From contig CAUZLF010000226.1 of the NCBI GenBank assembly GCA_963580285.1, forward strand, positions 29,446 through 93,445: a DNA stretch of 64,000 bases, in the 5' to 3' direction. Each line of letters begins with the position of its first letter. Positions within the stretch are counted from its first letter, which is position 1. Shown in pieces: positions 1-12,150 of this stretch. The notes beneath the pieces are model-generated. The model saw only the letters and a program-made list of their open reading frames with translations, did no database searches and was not told where the DNA came from. The stretch comes from Lucinisca nassula (taxonomy: Eukaryota; Mollusca; Bivalvia; Lucinida; Lucinidae). The translations under genes and the position numbers were made by a program.

Positions 1-558
1 CAAATATGTTCTATGAAAGGCTTATCAAGGAATATACAACAGAGCCTAAAAGCATGGAATATACAAGTCCGTGGTGATTGATGGCAAACCGTGGGCTAGC
101 CACTTAACCTGTGGTGACAGCTGTGAAACTGTGCTGAAATCTGAATAACATGTGGAGATACCTGCCAAAGTTTGGTGATAGCCAAGTATCTGTGTGACAG
201 CTGTGACAATGTACTGAAATCTGTATAATTTGTGGCGACAGCTGTGAAACTATGTTGACAGCTGTTTTATCTGTTGTAAAACTGTGCTGAAATCAAAATA
301 ACACATCGAGAAAGCTGTGATACCGAGTTTCCTGTTGTCATGCTGAGTTGCCTGTTGTGACAGCTATAAAACTATACTGAAAACCAAATAACCTGTGGTG
401 ATATCTGTGAAACAGCGGTGATGGCCATTCAACCTATGGTGACAGCTGTGAAATGAGGCAGAGTTATGAATACCTGTGGTGATAGCTATGATAGTGGGTG
501 TTAGTTACGTAGCTTGTGGTGACAGCTGTGAAATTGCTGAATTCAAATAGCCTACTGT

Positions 559-912
559 GAAATATATTCTATAAAGGAGTTATCCTTTGGAAGCAAGACA
601 TAAACAACAGATCAGAAAAGCATGGAGTGCACAAGTTTTCTGGACCAGAGCAGCTGGTTTCGGCCAATTCAGCCTCATCATTGGCCCTGAAATATTTTTA
701 AAATTCCACAATAAACCAATGATCCCGAAGGACAAGAAATTATAGACAACATTATGACGAAAGGCGGAGAGGCATTTCCCGGCAGCCAAAGACTCCCTTA
801 ACGCCAGCTATAGTCACAGCAAATGTGTTCTATGAAAGGTTTATCATTTGTAAGCAAGGAATATACAACAGAGCCTAAAAGCATGGAATGTACAAGTCCG
901 TAGTGATTGATG
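559..912 (+). repeat. S module, full copy
   Basis: Non-minisatellite module inside the type A array. It has a left segment (R1) starting ATATATTCTATAAAGG and running through GGAAGCAAG to GGAGTGCACAAG. A core follows, from TTTTCTGGACCAG to CACAGCAA. A right segment (R2) starts ATGTGTTCTATGAAAGG and ends near GTACAAGTCCG. R1 and R2 are diverged direct repeats of about 75 bp. This copy is preceded by ACTGCTGAATTCAAATAGCC, which recurs before most S copies. Confidence 0.75.
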
Positions 913-1333
913 GCAAACTGTGGAGATGGCCACTTAACCTGTGGTGACAGCTGTGAAACTGTGCTGGAATCGGAATAACCTGTTGTGATACCTGCGAAAG
1001 TTTGGTGATAACCAAGTATCTGTGTGACAGCTGTGGAAATGTACTGAAATCTGTGTAATTTGTGGTGACAGCTGTGAAACAGCGGTGGAAGCTATGTTAT
1101 CTGATGTGAAGCTGTAAAACTGTGTTGAAATCAAAATAACATATTGAGAAAGCTGTGAGACTGTGGTGATGCCGATTTACCTGTTGTGATACCGAGTTGT
1201 CTGTTGTGACAGCTATAAAACTATACTGAAAACTAAATGACCTGTGGTGATATCTGTGAAACAGCGATGATGGCCATTTAACCTATGGTGACAGCTATGA
1301 AGCGATGCTGAATTATAAATAGCCTGTGGTCAT

Positions 1334-1478
1334 GTTTACGGCCGCCACACACCCCATTAACGACAGCTATAGTCACAGCAAATATGTTCTATGAAAGGCT
1401 TATCATTTGGAAGCAGGGAATATACAACAGAGCCTAAAAGTATGGAATGTACAAGTCCGTGGTGATTGATGGCAAACT
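1334..1478 (+). repeat. S module, right part only
   Basis: Begins abruptly in the core at TTTACGGCCGCCACAC and continues through the R2 segment to GTACAAGTCCG and a short tail. R1 and the first part of the core are missing, so this is a truncated or recombined copy. Confidence 0.65.
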
Positions 1479-1596
1479 GTTGGGATAGCCACTTAACCTG
1501 AATTATGAATATCTGTGGTGATAGCTATGATAGTGGGTGTTAGTTACGAAGCTTGTGGTGACAGCTGTGAAACTGCTGAATTCAAATAGCCTACTG

Positions 1597-1831
1597 TGAA
1601 ATATGTTCTATAAAGGAATTATCCTTTGGAAGCAAGGCATAAACAACAGATCAGAAAAGCATGGAGTGCACAAGTTTTCTGGACCAGAGCAGCTGGTTTC
1701 GGCCAATTCAGCCTCATCATTGGCCCTGAAATATTTTAAAAATTCCACAATAAACCAATGATCCCGAAGGACAAGAAATTATAGACATCATTATGACGAA
1801 AGGCGGGAGACATTTTACGGCAGCCAAAGAC
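1597..1831 (+). repeat. S module, left part only
   Basis: R1 plus the core up to GGCAGCCAAAGACT, where the sequence switches directly to type A minisatellite (TTAACCTGTGG). R2 is missing. This is roughly the reciprocal of the truncation at 1334, as expected from unequal exchange. Confidence 0.65.
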
Positions 1832-2309
1832 TTTAACCTGTGGTGACAGCTATGAAACTGTGCTGAAATCGGAATATCCTGTGGTGATACCTGCGAAAGT
1901 TTGGTGATAACCAAGTATTTGTGTGACAGCTGTGGAAATGTACTGAAATCTGTATAATTTGTGGTGACATCTATGAAACTGTGGTGGAAGCTATGTTATC
2001 TGATGTGAAGCTGTAAAACTGTGTTGAAATCAAAATAACATATTGAGAAAGCTGCGAAACTGTGGTGATGCCGATTTACCTGTTGTGATGCCGAGTTGTC
2101 TGTTGTGACAGCTATTAAACTATACTGAAAACTAAATGAACTGGGGTGATATCTGTGAAACTGCGATGATGGCCATTTAAACTATGGTGACAGCTATGAA
2201 TTGATGCTGAATTATAAATAACCTGTGATGATAGCTTTGAAACAGTGGTGCTAGTCACGTAGCCTGTGGTGACAGCAGTGAAACTGCTGGATTCAAAATA
2301 ACTTACTTT

Positions 2310-2662
2310 GAAATATGTTCCATGAAAGAGTTATCGTTTGGAAGCAAGGAATAAAGAACAAATCCGTAAAGCATGGAGTGCACAAGATTTCTGGGCCAGA
2401 GCAGCTAGTTTCGGCCAAATAGGTATCATCAGTGGCCCTGCAATATTTTCAAAATTCCAGCAATGATCCCGAAGGACAAGAAAATATAAACTACATTGAG
2501 ACGAAAGGCGGGGAGACAGTTTACGGCCGCCACACACTCCATTAACGCCAGCTATAGTCACAGCAAATACGTTCTATGAAAGGCTTATCTTTTGGAAGCA
2601 GGGAATATTCAACAGAGCCTAAAAGCATGGAATGTACAAGTCCGTGGTGATCGATGGCAAAC
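2310..2662 (+). repeat. S module, full copy
   Basis: Complete R1-core-R2 copy. R1 starts AAATATGTTCCATGAAAG; the core contains GGCCAGAGCAGCTAGTTTC and ACGGCCGCCACACACTCC; R2 starts ACGTTCTATGAAAGGC. Confidence 0.7.
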
Positions 2663-3221
2663 TTTTGGGATAGCCACTTAACCTGTGGTGACAGCTGTGA
2701 AACTGTGCTGAAATCTGAATAACCTGTGGTGATACCTGCCAAAGTTTGGTGATGGCCAAGTATCTGTGTGACAGCTGTGAAAATCTACTGAAATCTGCAT
2801 AAAATTGTGGTGACAGCTGTCAAACTGTGTTGACAGCTATGTTATCTGTTGTGAAGCTGTAAAACTGTGCTGAAATCTGTATAATTTGTGGTGGTAGCTG
2901 TGAAACAATGTTGACAGCTATGTTATCTGTTGCGAAGCTGTAAAACTGTGCTGAAATCAAAATAACACATTGAGAAAGCTCTGATGCCGAGTTTCCTGTT
3001 GTGATGCTGAGTTGTCTGTTGTGACAGCTATAAAACTATACTCAAAACTAAATAACCTGTGGTGATATCTGTGAATAAGCGGTGATGGCCATTTAACCTA
3101 TGGTGGCAGCTGTGAAATGAGGCAGAATTATGAATATCTGTGGTGATAGCTATGATAGTGGGTGTTAGTTACGTAGCTTGTGGAGACAGCTGTGAAACTG
3201 CTGTATTCAAATAGCCTACTG

Positions 3222-3582
3222 TGAAATATGTTCTATAAAGGAGTTATCCTTTGGAAGCAAGGCATAAACAACAGATCAGAAAAGCATGGAGTGCACAAGT
3301 TTTCTGGACCAGAGCAGCTGGTTTTGGCCAATTCAGCCTCATCATTGACCCTGAAATATTTTGAAAACTCCAAAATAAACCAATGATCGCGAAGGACAAG
3401 AAATTAATGACAACATAAGGACGAAAGGCGAAGAGACATTTAACGGCAGCCAAAGACTCCCTTAACGCCATCTATATTCACATCAGATATGTTCTATGAA
3501 AGGTTTATCGTTTGTAAGCTAGGAATATACAACAGAGCCTAAAAGCATGGCATGTACAAGTCCGTGGCGATTGATGGCAAAC
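3222..3582 (+). repeat. S module, full copy
   Basis: Closest by eye to the copy at 559: it shares GGACCAGAGCAGCTGGTTT and GGCAGCCAAAGACTCCC in the core, where other copies have CGGCCGCCACACACTCC. This indicates at least two S subfamilies in the array. Confidence 0.7.
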
Positions 3583-4074
3583 TGTGGTGATAGCCACTTA
3601 ACCTGTGGTGACAGCTGTGAAACTGTGCCGAAATCGGAATAACCTGTGGTGATACCTGCGAAAGTTTGGTGATAGCCAAGTATCTGTGTGACAGCTGTGG
3701 AAATGTACTGAAATCTGTATAATTTTGTGGTGACAGCTATGAAACGGTGGTGGAAGCTATGTTATCTGATGTGAAGCTGTAAAACTGTGTTGAAATCAAA
3801 ATAACATATTGAGAAAGCTGTGAAACCGTGGTGATGCCGATTTACCTATTGTGATGTCAAGTTGTCTGTTGTGACAGCTATAGAAATATACTGAAAACTA
3901 AATGACCTGTGGTGATATCTGTGAAACAGCGATGATGGCCATTTAACCTATGGTGACAGCTATGAAGCGAGTCTGAATTATAAATAACCTGTGACGATAG
4001 CTGTGAAATAGTGGTGCTAGTCACGTAGCTTGTGGTGACAGCAGTCAAACTGCTGAATTCAAAATAAGTTACTG

Positions 4075-4430
4075 TGAAATATGTTCCATAAGATTTATTC
4101 TTTGGAAGCAAGGAATAAACACTAATCCGTAAAGCATGGAATGCACAAGTTTTCTGGGCCAGAACAGCTAGTTTCGGGCAAATAGGTCTCATCAGTGGCA
4201 CTGAAATATTTTAAAAATTCCACCAATGATCCCGAAGGACAAGAAAATAGAAACTAAATTTTGACGAAAGGCGGGGAGAAAGTGTACGGCCGCCACACAC
4301 TCCATTCACGCCAACTATAGTCACAGCAAATATGCTCTTTGAAAGGCTTATCATTTGGAAGCAAGGAATATACAACAGAGCCTAAAAGCATGGAATGTAC
4401 AGGTCCGTGGTGATTGATGGCACACTGTGG
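4075..4430 (+). repeat. S module, full copy
   Basis: Complete copy of the ACGGCCGCCACACACTCC subfamily. R1 has lost a few bases (ATGTTCCATAAGATTTATTC). Confidence 0.7.
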
Positions 4431-4916
4431 GGATAGCCACTTAACCTGTGGTGACAGCTGTGAAACTGTGCTGAAATCTGAATAACCTGTGGTGATACCT
4501 GCCAAAGTTTGGTGATAGCCAAGTATCTGTGTGACAGCTGTGAAAATGTACTGAAAGCTGTATACTTTGTGGAGACAGCTGTGAAACTGTGGTGACAGCT
4601 ATGTTATCTGATGTGAAGCTGTAAAACTGTGTTGAAATCAAAATAACATATTGAGAAAGCTGTGAAACTGTGGTGATGCCGATTTACCTGTTGTGATGCC
4701 GAGTTGTCTGCTGTGACAGCTATAAAACTATACTGAAAACTAAATGAACTGGGGTGATATATATGAAACAGCGATGATGGCCATTTAACCTATGGTGACA
4801 GCTATGAAGCGATGCTGAATTATAAATAACCTGTCATGATAGCTGTGAAAAAGTGGTGCTAGTTACATAGCCTATGGTGACAGCAGTGAAACTGCTGAAT
4901 TCAAAATAACTTACTG

Positions 4917-5320
4917 TGATATATGTTCCATAAAAGAGTTATCCTTTGGAAGCAAGGAATAAACAACAGATCCGTAAAGCATGGAGTGCACAAGTTTTCT
5001 GGGCCAGAGCAGCTAGTTTCGGCCAAATAGGTCTCATCAGTGGCCCTGAAATATTTTCAAAATTCCAACAATGATCCCGAAGGACAAGAAAATATAAACT
5101 ACATTGTGACGAAAGGCGGGGAGACAGTTTACGGCCGCCACACACTCCATTAACGCCAGCTATAGTCACAGCAAATATGTTCTGCGAAAGGCTTATCATT
5201 TGGAAGCAAGGAATATACAACAGAGCTGAAAGCATGGAGTGTACAAGTTTTCTTGGGCAAAACTAACTAGTTTCGTCCAATGAGCCTCATCATGATCCTT
5301 ATATAGTAAAACAAACAGTG
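4917..5320 (+). repeat. S module with extra R/core start at its right end
   Basis: After R2 the sequence continues GTACAAGTTTTCTTGGGC and AACTAGTTTCGTCCAATGAGCC, the normal start of a core. An additional partial R-core unit is therefore fused on. The stretch ends at a TTATATAGTAAAAC motif also seen in the MITE-like elements at 52,002 and 59,321. Confidence 0.6.
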
Positions 5321-6229
5321 AAACTGTTGCGATGGCCAGGCAACCAGTGGTGACAGCTGTGACCTGTGCTAAAATCTAAATAACCTTGGCGACAGCTGTG
5401 AAACTGCACTGAAATCTAAAAGCCTGTAGTAATTGATGGCAAACTGTGGTGATAACCACATAACCTGTGGTGACAGATCAAACTGTGATGAAATCGGAAT
5501 AACCTGTGGCGATACCTGCGAAAGTTTGGTGATAGCCAAGTATCTGTGTGACAGCTGTGAAAATCTACTGAAATCTTTATAATTTATGGTGACAGCTGTG
5601 AAACTGTGATGACAACTATGTTATTTATTGTGAAACTGTGCTGAAATTAAAATAACTTATTGTGAAAGCTGTGAAACTCTTGTGATGCCGAGTTGCCTGT
5701 TGTCACTGCGAGTTTTCTGTTGTGACAGCTATAAAACTACACTGAAGACTAAATAACCTGTGGTGATATCTGTGAAACATCGGTGATGGCAATTTGACCT
5801 ATGGTGGCAGCTATGAAACGATGCTGTGAAACTGTGTTGACAGCTATGTTATTTGTTGTGAAGCTGTGAAACTGTGCTGAAATCAAAATAACATATTGAG
5901 AAAGCTGTGAAACTGTGGTGACAACTATGTTATTTGTTGTGAAGCTGTGAAACTGTGCTGAAATCAAAATAACATATTGAGAAAGCTGTGAAACTGTGGT
6001 GATGCCGAGTTACCTGTTGTGATGCCGAGTTGTCTTTCGTGACAGCTATAAAACTATACTGAAAACTAAATGACCTGTGGTGATATCTATGAAACAGCGA
6101 TGATGGCTATTTACTCTATGGTGACAGCTGTGAAACAGCGCTAAACTTTAAATTACCAGTGGTGATAACTGTGAAAATGTGGTGATAGTCACGTACCCTG
6201 ACAGCTGTGAAACTGCTGAATTCAAAATA

Positions 6230-6560
6230 GTATGTTCTATAAGAGTTATCCTTTGGTAGCAAGGAATTAATAATAGATCCGAAAAGCTTTGAGTACAAAC
6301 GTTTACTGTGCCAGAGCAGCTAGTTTTTGTCAATAAGGCCTGAATTTATTTTCAAAATTCCACAAGAAACCAATGATCCCGAAGGACAAGAAAAAATGAA
6401 CTACATTATGACGAAAGGCGGGGAGACAATTTATGGCCGCCACACATTCCCTTAACGCCAGCTATAGTCACATTAGAACTGAAAAGCATGGAGTGTACAC
6501 GTGTTGGCTAAACTTTCTAGTTTCGACCAATTATCATATCAGGACTCAGAAATATTATAT
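6230..6560 (+). repeat. S module, diverged copy
   Basis: R1, core and a shortened R2 (ATTAGAACTGAAAAGCATGGAG), followed again by a partial second core start (TTTCTAGTTTCGACCAATTATC). Confidence 0.6.
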
Positions 6561-7289
6561 AACAACTGTGATACTGGCGATGGTCACGTAACCCCTGGTG
6601 ACATCTGTGATCTGTGCTAAATAACCTGGCGCAAGGGTTGTGAAACTCTACAGAAATTTAAATAACCTGTGGTGATAGATGGGTAATTGTGGTTATAGCT
6701 CTACAGCTGGTGCGATAGCCACGTAATATGTGGACCACATAACCTGTGGTAATAGATGTGAAATTGTGCTGAATTCTGAATAACCTGGGGTTATACCTGC
6801 GAAACTGTGGTGATAACCACATAACCTGTGGTGACAGATGTGAAACTGTGATGAAATCGGAATAACCTGTGGTGATACCTGCGAAAGTTTGGTGAGAGCC
6901 AAGTATCTCTGTGACAGCTGTGAAAATCTACTGAAATATGTATAATTTATGGTGACAGCTGTGAAACTGTGATGACAACTATGTTATTTATTGTGAAACT
7001 GTGCTGAAATTAAAATAACTTAATGTGAAAGCTGTGAAACTCTTGTGATGCCGAGTTGCCTGTTGTGACTGCGAGTTTTCTGTTGTGACAGCTATAAAAC
7101 TACACTGAAGACTAAATAACCTGTGGTGATATCTGTGAAACATCGGTGATGGCAATTTGACCTATGGTGGCAGCTATGAAACGATGCTGAATTATAAATA
7201 ACCTGTGGTGATAGCTGTGAAACTGTGGTGCTAGTCACGTAGCCTATGGTGACGGCTGTGGAACTGTTGAATTCAAAATAACCTACTGT

Positions 7290-7700
7290 GAAATATGTTC
7301 TATAAAAGAGTTATCCTTTGAAAGCAAGGAATAAACAACAAATCCGAAAAGCATGAAGCGCAAAAGGTTACTTAGCCCGAGCAGCTAGTTTCGGCCAATA
7401 AGGCCTCATCAGTGGCCCTGAAATATTTTCAAAATTCCACTATAAACCAATGATCCCGAAGGACAAGAAAATATAAACTACATTATGACGAAAGGCGGGG
7501 GGGGGGGACATTTTACGACCGCCACACACTCCATTAACGCCTGCTATAGCCACATCAAATATGTTCTATGAAAGGTTTATCATTTGGAAGAGCAAAACAA
7601 CAGAACTGAAAAGCATGGAAAGTACATGTTTTGGCCAAACTTTCTAGTTTCGACCAATTATCGCATCAGGATTCTGAAATATTGTAATAAAAACTGTGGA
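7290..7700 (+). repeat. S module, full copy plus partial second core
   Basis: R1-core-R2 then a partial second core start, as in the copy at 6230. A G run at about 7,498-7,507 lies in the core. Confidence 0.65.
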
Positions 7701-8060
7701 ACTGGCGATGGTCACGTAATCAGTGGTGACAGCTGTGATCTGTGCTAAATAACCTGGCGTTAGAGCTGTGAAACTGTACTGAAATCTAGATAACCTGTGG
7801 TGATAAATGGGAAACTGTGGTTATAGCTTTGCAGCTGGTGTGATAGCCACGTAATCTGCGAAGACAGTTGTGAAACTGTGCTGTAATCTCCAAAATATGT
7901 GGTGATAGCTGTGAAAATGTGGTGATGACCACGTACCCTGTGATGACAGCTATGGAACTATGCTTGAAACTAAACCTGTGGTGACAGCTGTGAAACTGCA
8001 GTGATTATTATGTTGCCTGTGGTGACAGCTGTGAAACTATGCAGAAATCTAAATAGCATG

Positions 8061-8984
8061 TGGCAAGTGGTACATAATACTAGAGCTGTTAACTCTTCAG
8101 CCTGCCATTTCCGGAAAACTGATCTGATTGGTTAGGTTCAAACAGAAAAGTTCAAATATGATCTTTAGTTATCATTACAGTGTGGTGAGACTTTAATGTC
8201 AGAAGTCATATTTCTGTTAACGAGCTTTATCATTTGAAACCGAGATGCAGATTGGCTATGCTTTCTTGAATTTACACAGTCTTTATTCTTGTTGATAGCT
8301 AAGGATGTCGTCAAAATTAAAGGAAAAGCTGAAATGTCTTGGCCCAAAAAAATACAGCAACAAAAAAAAAACTTAAGGAGTAAAAACATTTTGAAAATTA
8401 ACTAAAGCAACCGGCTTTATCTACAAGGGACATTTTCCTTTTTCCATTGAGTATTTGTTGAAAGGGATAACTGTCATTGTTTCCCCTGCACTCTTTAGAA
8501 TCGCCTTCGCGATTAAAATGAATATCCAAGTATGGAGAAAAGTATCCTTTAATTAATTATCCTTTAATCGTATAATCAAATACCCTCTTATCCATATCAA
8601 TGTTTACTTCAAACTGAAGTCACATCAGGTAAAAACTTACCGCCAGTCCATTTAAAAAAATACGATTCATTCCTTGAAAAACAAAACAAAAAACATATAT
8701 ATAAATGAAGAACTGACCATTAATTGCATAACACTATTTAAAGCACTTTTATATAAACTGATCATCAATACATTTCAAATACATTGTCTGATTCACTGGC
8801 TGTGATATAAACTCCAGATTACTGGGTAATAAAACACTTTGTGGTTTCAGCATCTGACACTTATAGCCCTTGGCAGAAACTGTTAACTGGCTGCCTTTTA
8901 AACAAGCAGATACAAAACCACGGAAACAACTGTCCGTATGTATTTAATAGAGGGGTTTGGTGCTCTCCTCTAATAAGCTCTTCA
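8061..8984. other. No gene or repeat recognised
   Basis: About 920 bp of AT-rich sequence between two type A arrays. The longest open frame is a 74-codon minus-strand frame starting MFLLLKFFFCCC with low-complexity composition; I do not regard it as coding. Confidence 0.5.
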
Positions 8985-11010
8985 CTGTGGTGATAGCTGT
9001 GACACTGTCGCAAAAAAAAAAAAAACATATAATATGTGGCGACAACAGTTGTGAAACTATAGTTATAGCCAAATAAACTTTGAGAGTTGTGAAAGCTGTG
9101 AAAGTGTACTGAAATCTATATTATCTATGATGGGAGCTGTGAAACTGTGAGGTGATTACATCTTTTAAATCTGTGCTGAAATATAATTTACCTGTGGTGA
9201 TAGCTGTGACCCTGTCGTAAAAGTCATGTAATCTATGGCGACAACAGCTGTGAAACTATTGTTATAGACAAATAACCTTTGCGAGTGGTGACAGCTGTGA
9301 AAGTGTGCTGAAATCAATATTATTTGTGGTGGGAGCTGTGAAACTGTGCTGAAATATAAATTACATGTGGTGAAAGCTGTAAAACTGCCGCGATAGCCAC
9401 GTAACTGTGGTGACTACCGTGAAGCTGTTCTGAAATCCAAATAACCTGTGATGATGAGGTTAAACTGTGCTGAAATCGAGATAACCTATGGTGAGAGCTG
9501 TTAAACTGTGGTGATAGCCACGTAACATGCAGTGACAGCTATGAACTGCGCTGAAATTTATAAATAACCCGTGGTAATAGCTGTGGAGCTTTGGCGATAT
9601 ACACATTACCTGTGCACACGTGACAGCTATGAAACTGCTGAAATCTATATAATCTGTGGGGAAAGCTGTGGAATTGGTGTGACCGGTGGTGACAGCTGTG
9701 AAATTGTGCTGCTAAAACCTATATAATCTGTGCTGCTAAAACCTATATAATCTGTAGTCATAGCTGTTAAGCGGTGATGACACCCACGTAACGTGTGATG
9801 ACAGCTATGAATCTGAGCTAAAAACTCAACAACGTGTGAGGAAAGCTTTGCTCTGTGCTGATTATTGCGTTACCTTTGGTAACAGCTCTGAAACTGTGCT
9901 GAAATCTATAAAAGCATTTGGTGTCAGCTGTGAAACTGTGCTGAAATCTTTAAATTCTGTGGTGATATCTGTGAAACTGTGATGATGGCCATGTAACCTG
10001 TGATGTCAGCTTTGGAACTGTGCTAAAACCTTAATGAACCGTGGAACTGCAGGGATTATCACATAACCAATGGTGACAGCTGTCAAACTATGATGAAATC
10101 TAAATAATATGTAGTGATAAACGTGTGGTGATAGTTGTTATACTGTGGCGAAAGCCACGTATGAGACTGTTTAAATCTAAATAACCGTGTGATTTTAGCT
10201 GTGATATTGGCTTGATAACCATATAACGGGTGGTGAAAGAGCAAAACTGTTGTGATAGCAATATAGCTTCGGGGATAACTGTGAGCTGCTATAATAGCCA
10301 TGTAATCTGTCGTGAGCGCTGTGATAGTGTCGTTATTTATTACCTATGGTTATAGCCGTGAAACTGTTGTGAAAGTAATATTACACATGTGACCTGTGGT
10401 GATAGTCATGGAAACTGTGCTGATTATCAAAATAACCAGCGGCGACAGCGCTGAAACTGTGTAAATAGCTATATAGCCTATGTTGATATTTCGATGACAG
10501 AAACGGTGGCGACACGTTTATAAGCTGCGATCCCTGGTTTATGAGACGAGTAGCAAAACCACTACACTATGTGGAGACACTTATGAAGCTGTGGTAATAG
10601 ATATTTAGTGTATGGTAATAGCAGTGAATATGTTGCGAAAGTCATATAAAATGTGGTTGCATATGAGAAACTGCAGTGATAGTAATATAACATGTAGTGA
10701 CAGATTAGAAATAATGGTATTTTGAACCTGAGATTGTGCTGTAAAGCTGTAATGATAACCTTAAACTATGTGGTAACAGTTTTGTAATCGAGTTAATTTC
10801 ATATTCCCGATGTGACTGCCTTGAAACTGTTATAATAGCCATATCTCTTAAGGTGACCGCTGGACATAGTAGTGATAGTAAAGTACACATGTCGTGTTTT
10901 AGCCAAATATCTTGTGGTGGCAGCTGTGAAGTAAGTGTTAGTCACATAACCTGTTGTAATAGTTATGTTTCAGTAATAGTGGCCACATAACTTGTCGTGA
11001 CAGATTACAT
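8985..11010 (+). repeat. Type A minisatellite array, strongly diverged
   Basis: Continues the 20+21-bp pattern (GGTGATAGCTGTGA..., GCTGAAATC...ATAACCTGTGG) but with many more substitutions and indels than 1-8,060, and without complete S modules. An older array is the simplest reading. Confidence 0.8.
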
Positions 11011-11037
11011 ATAGCTGCAAAATAGGGGGGGGGGGGG

Positions 11038-11263
11038 TGTGGCTTACAGTTAGGCAAGGCTTGCTGGCCTAGCAGCAGTTAAGGATAGAAGGTAACGCTG
11101 GTATTTCTTCTATTTCTTCACTTTCATTTATTTAGCGCTGTCTCTGCCCACTCTCATTCATCTCCTCTACTTCTTCATTCTCTTTTCTCTTTTTTTCTGG
11201 GAGACGACACAAAGTGACCCACAATGGTTGACATGTCGTTAAACCCCAACACAATCAATCAAT
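11038..11263 (+). mobile_element. Retroposon (SINE/LINE tail) inserted in type A array
   Basis: Non-array sequence ending GACATGTCGTTAAACCCC then AACACAATCAATCAAT, a typical retroposon tail with a short tandem terminal repeat. It follows a 13-G run at 11,025-11,037. No tRNA-like head was recognised, so it may be a 5'-truncated LINE or a SINE of another class. Confidence 0.55.
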
Positions 11264-11430
11264 AGCAGCGAAATTGTAGTGGCATCCACATAGTATGTGG
11301 TTATAGCTGTTAAACTGTACATAGGCATATGACCTGTGGTGATAATTGGTAAACTGTGTTGATAACCATAATTCATGGAAAAAAAAAAAAAAAAAAAACA
11401 GCTGTAAAACATTCGATAGCCATGTAAAAT
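11264..11430 (+). repeat. Type A array remnant with poly-A tract
   Basis: Diverged type A units continuing after the retroposon, with an A run of about 20 at 11,379-11,398. Ends precisely where the E repeat begins. Confidence 0.6.
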
Positions 11431-11901
11431 AGAAGTGGAGGCAATGATCAGGAATCGACACAATCAACCCACAGCTCCCATCAGAGACACCAAAGGGATG
11501 GATTAACACGCATGAAACAATAGAACCCTAATGGAAACACCAACAGCGGAAAGCCAAAAGGACAGTTACTTTCCCACAAAATGGCCAATAGGCTATCCAA
11601 AATAAATAACATAAGCGACACAAACACCCAAAGACAACAAATAGCAAAAATAAACCGCGACAGAAGATCCGCCTTGGAACGGTCAGCGGAAACGAATTCC
11701 ATTTAGGGGGCTTAAATCAATTTTACGTGGCTACACTCCTCTCCATTACTTCCGTCGCGATTTAGACAAATAATTTGTTCAGTCCGCATGAAGGCTTCCT
11801 AACTCATCAGTGCAACATCTCCGTGAACACAAATAATCAAACAAGCACAGAGATGAAACAACGCTGATGACTCGACAGCAAAAAGAAAAGCAACAGTTAG
11901 A
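11431..11901 (-). mobile_element. E repeat, near-complete copy
   Basis: Member of an interspersed family of about 480 bp, unclassified. On its own strand E starts about TCTAACTGTTG, then TTTTCTTTTTGCTG and TCTCCGTGAACACA (reverse sense). It continues through a block ending GACCGTTCCAAGGCGG and terminates GTATCGATTCCTGATCATTG then CCTCCACTTCTATTTT. The terminal 40 bp is the most conserved part and also occurs alone at other sites. No tRNA head, poly-A tail, LTR pair or coding region was seen. The 3' terminus abuts the type A array. Confidence 0.75.
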
Positions 11902-11925
11902 CTCGATTTCACCCTCCAGTAAAAA

Positions 11926-12150
11926 TACTGACCGTTCCAAGGCGATTCTTCTGTTGTGGTTTATTATTGTTACAGTATCTTTTTATTTTGGACAGTCATT
12001 TTGTGGGAAAGTAATTGTCCTTTGGTCTTTCCGATTGTGGCGTTTTCATTGTGGTGAATGTTATGATTATGTTTCTTTCTCTTTGGTGTCTTGGATGGGG
12101 GTTGTGAGATAATTGTATCGATTCCTGGTGATTGCCTTCACTTCAATTTT
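11926..12150 (+). mobile_element. E repeat, 5'-truncated copy
   Basis: Starts at the internal GACCGTTCCAAGGCG block and runs to the terminal ATTGCCTTCACTTCAATTTT. It is back-to-back with the minus-strand copy ending at 11,901, and its 3' end joins the type B array with no intervening sequence. Confidence 0.75.

Larger units (their letters stand above)
1..8060 (+). repeat. Type A minisatellite array (41-bp unit) with interspersed S modules
   Basis: Diverged tandem array. The consensus unit is two half-units: a 20-bp half reading about GGTGACAGCTGTGAAACTGT, then a 21-bp half starting GCTGAAATC and ending AATAACCTGT. Units are imperfect, with many substitutions and small indels. At 559, 1597, 2310, 3222, 4075, 4917, 6230 and 7290 the array is broken by a module of up to about 350 bp (S, listed separately), giving a higher-order period of roughly 0.7-1.3 kb. 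Several S-plus-array blocks are similar enough to suggest segmental amplification within the array. Short open frames recur at equivalent places in each block; they are shadows of the repeat. No coding or promoter signal was recognised. Confidence 0.9.

Noticed and set aside
559..912. LTR retrotransposon based on R1/R2 direct repeats of the S module
   Set aside because: The repeats are only about 75 bp and diverged; there is no primer-binding site, polypurine tract or gag/pol between them.
1..8060. CRISPR-like array of repeats and spacers
   Set aside because: The repeats are diverged, there are no unique spacers of constant length, and the context is eukaryotic with SINEs and MITEs.
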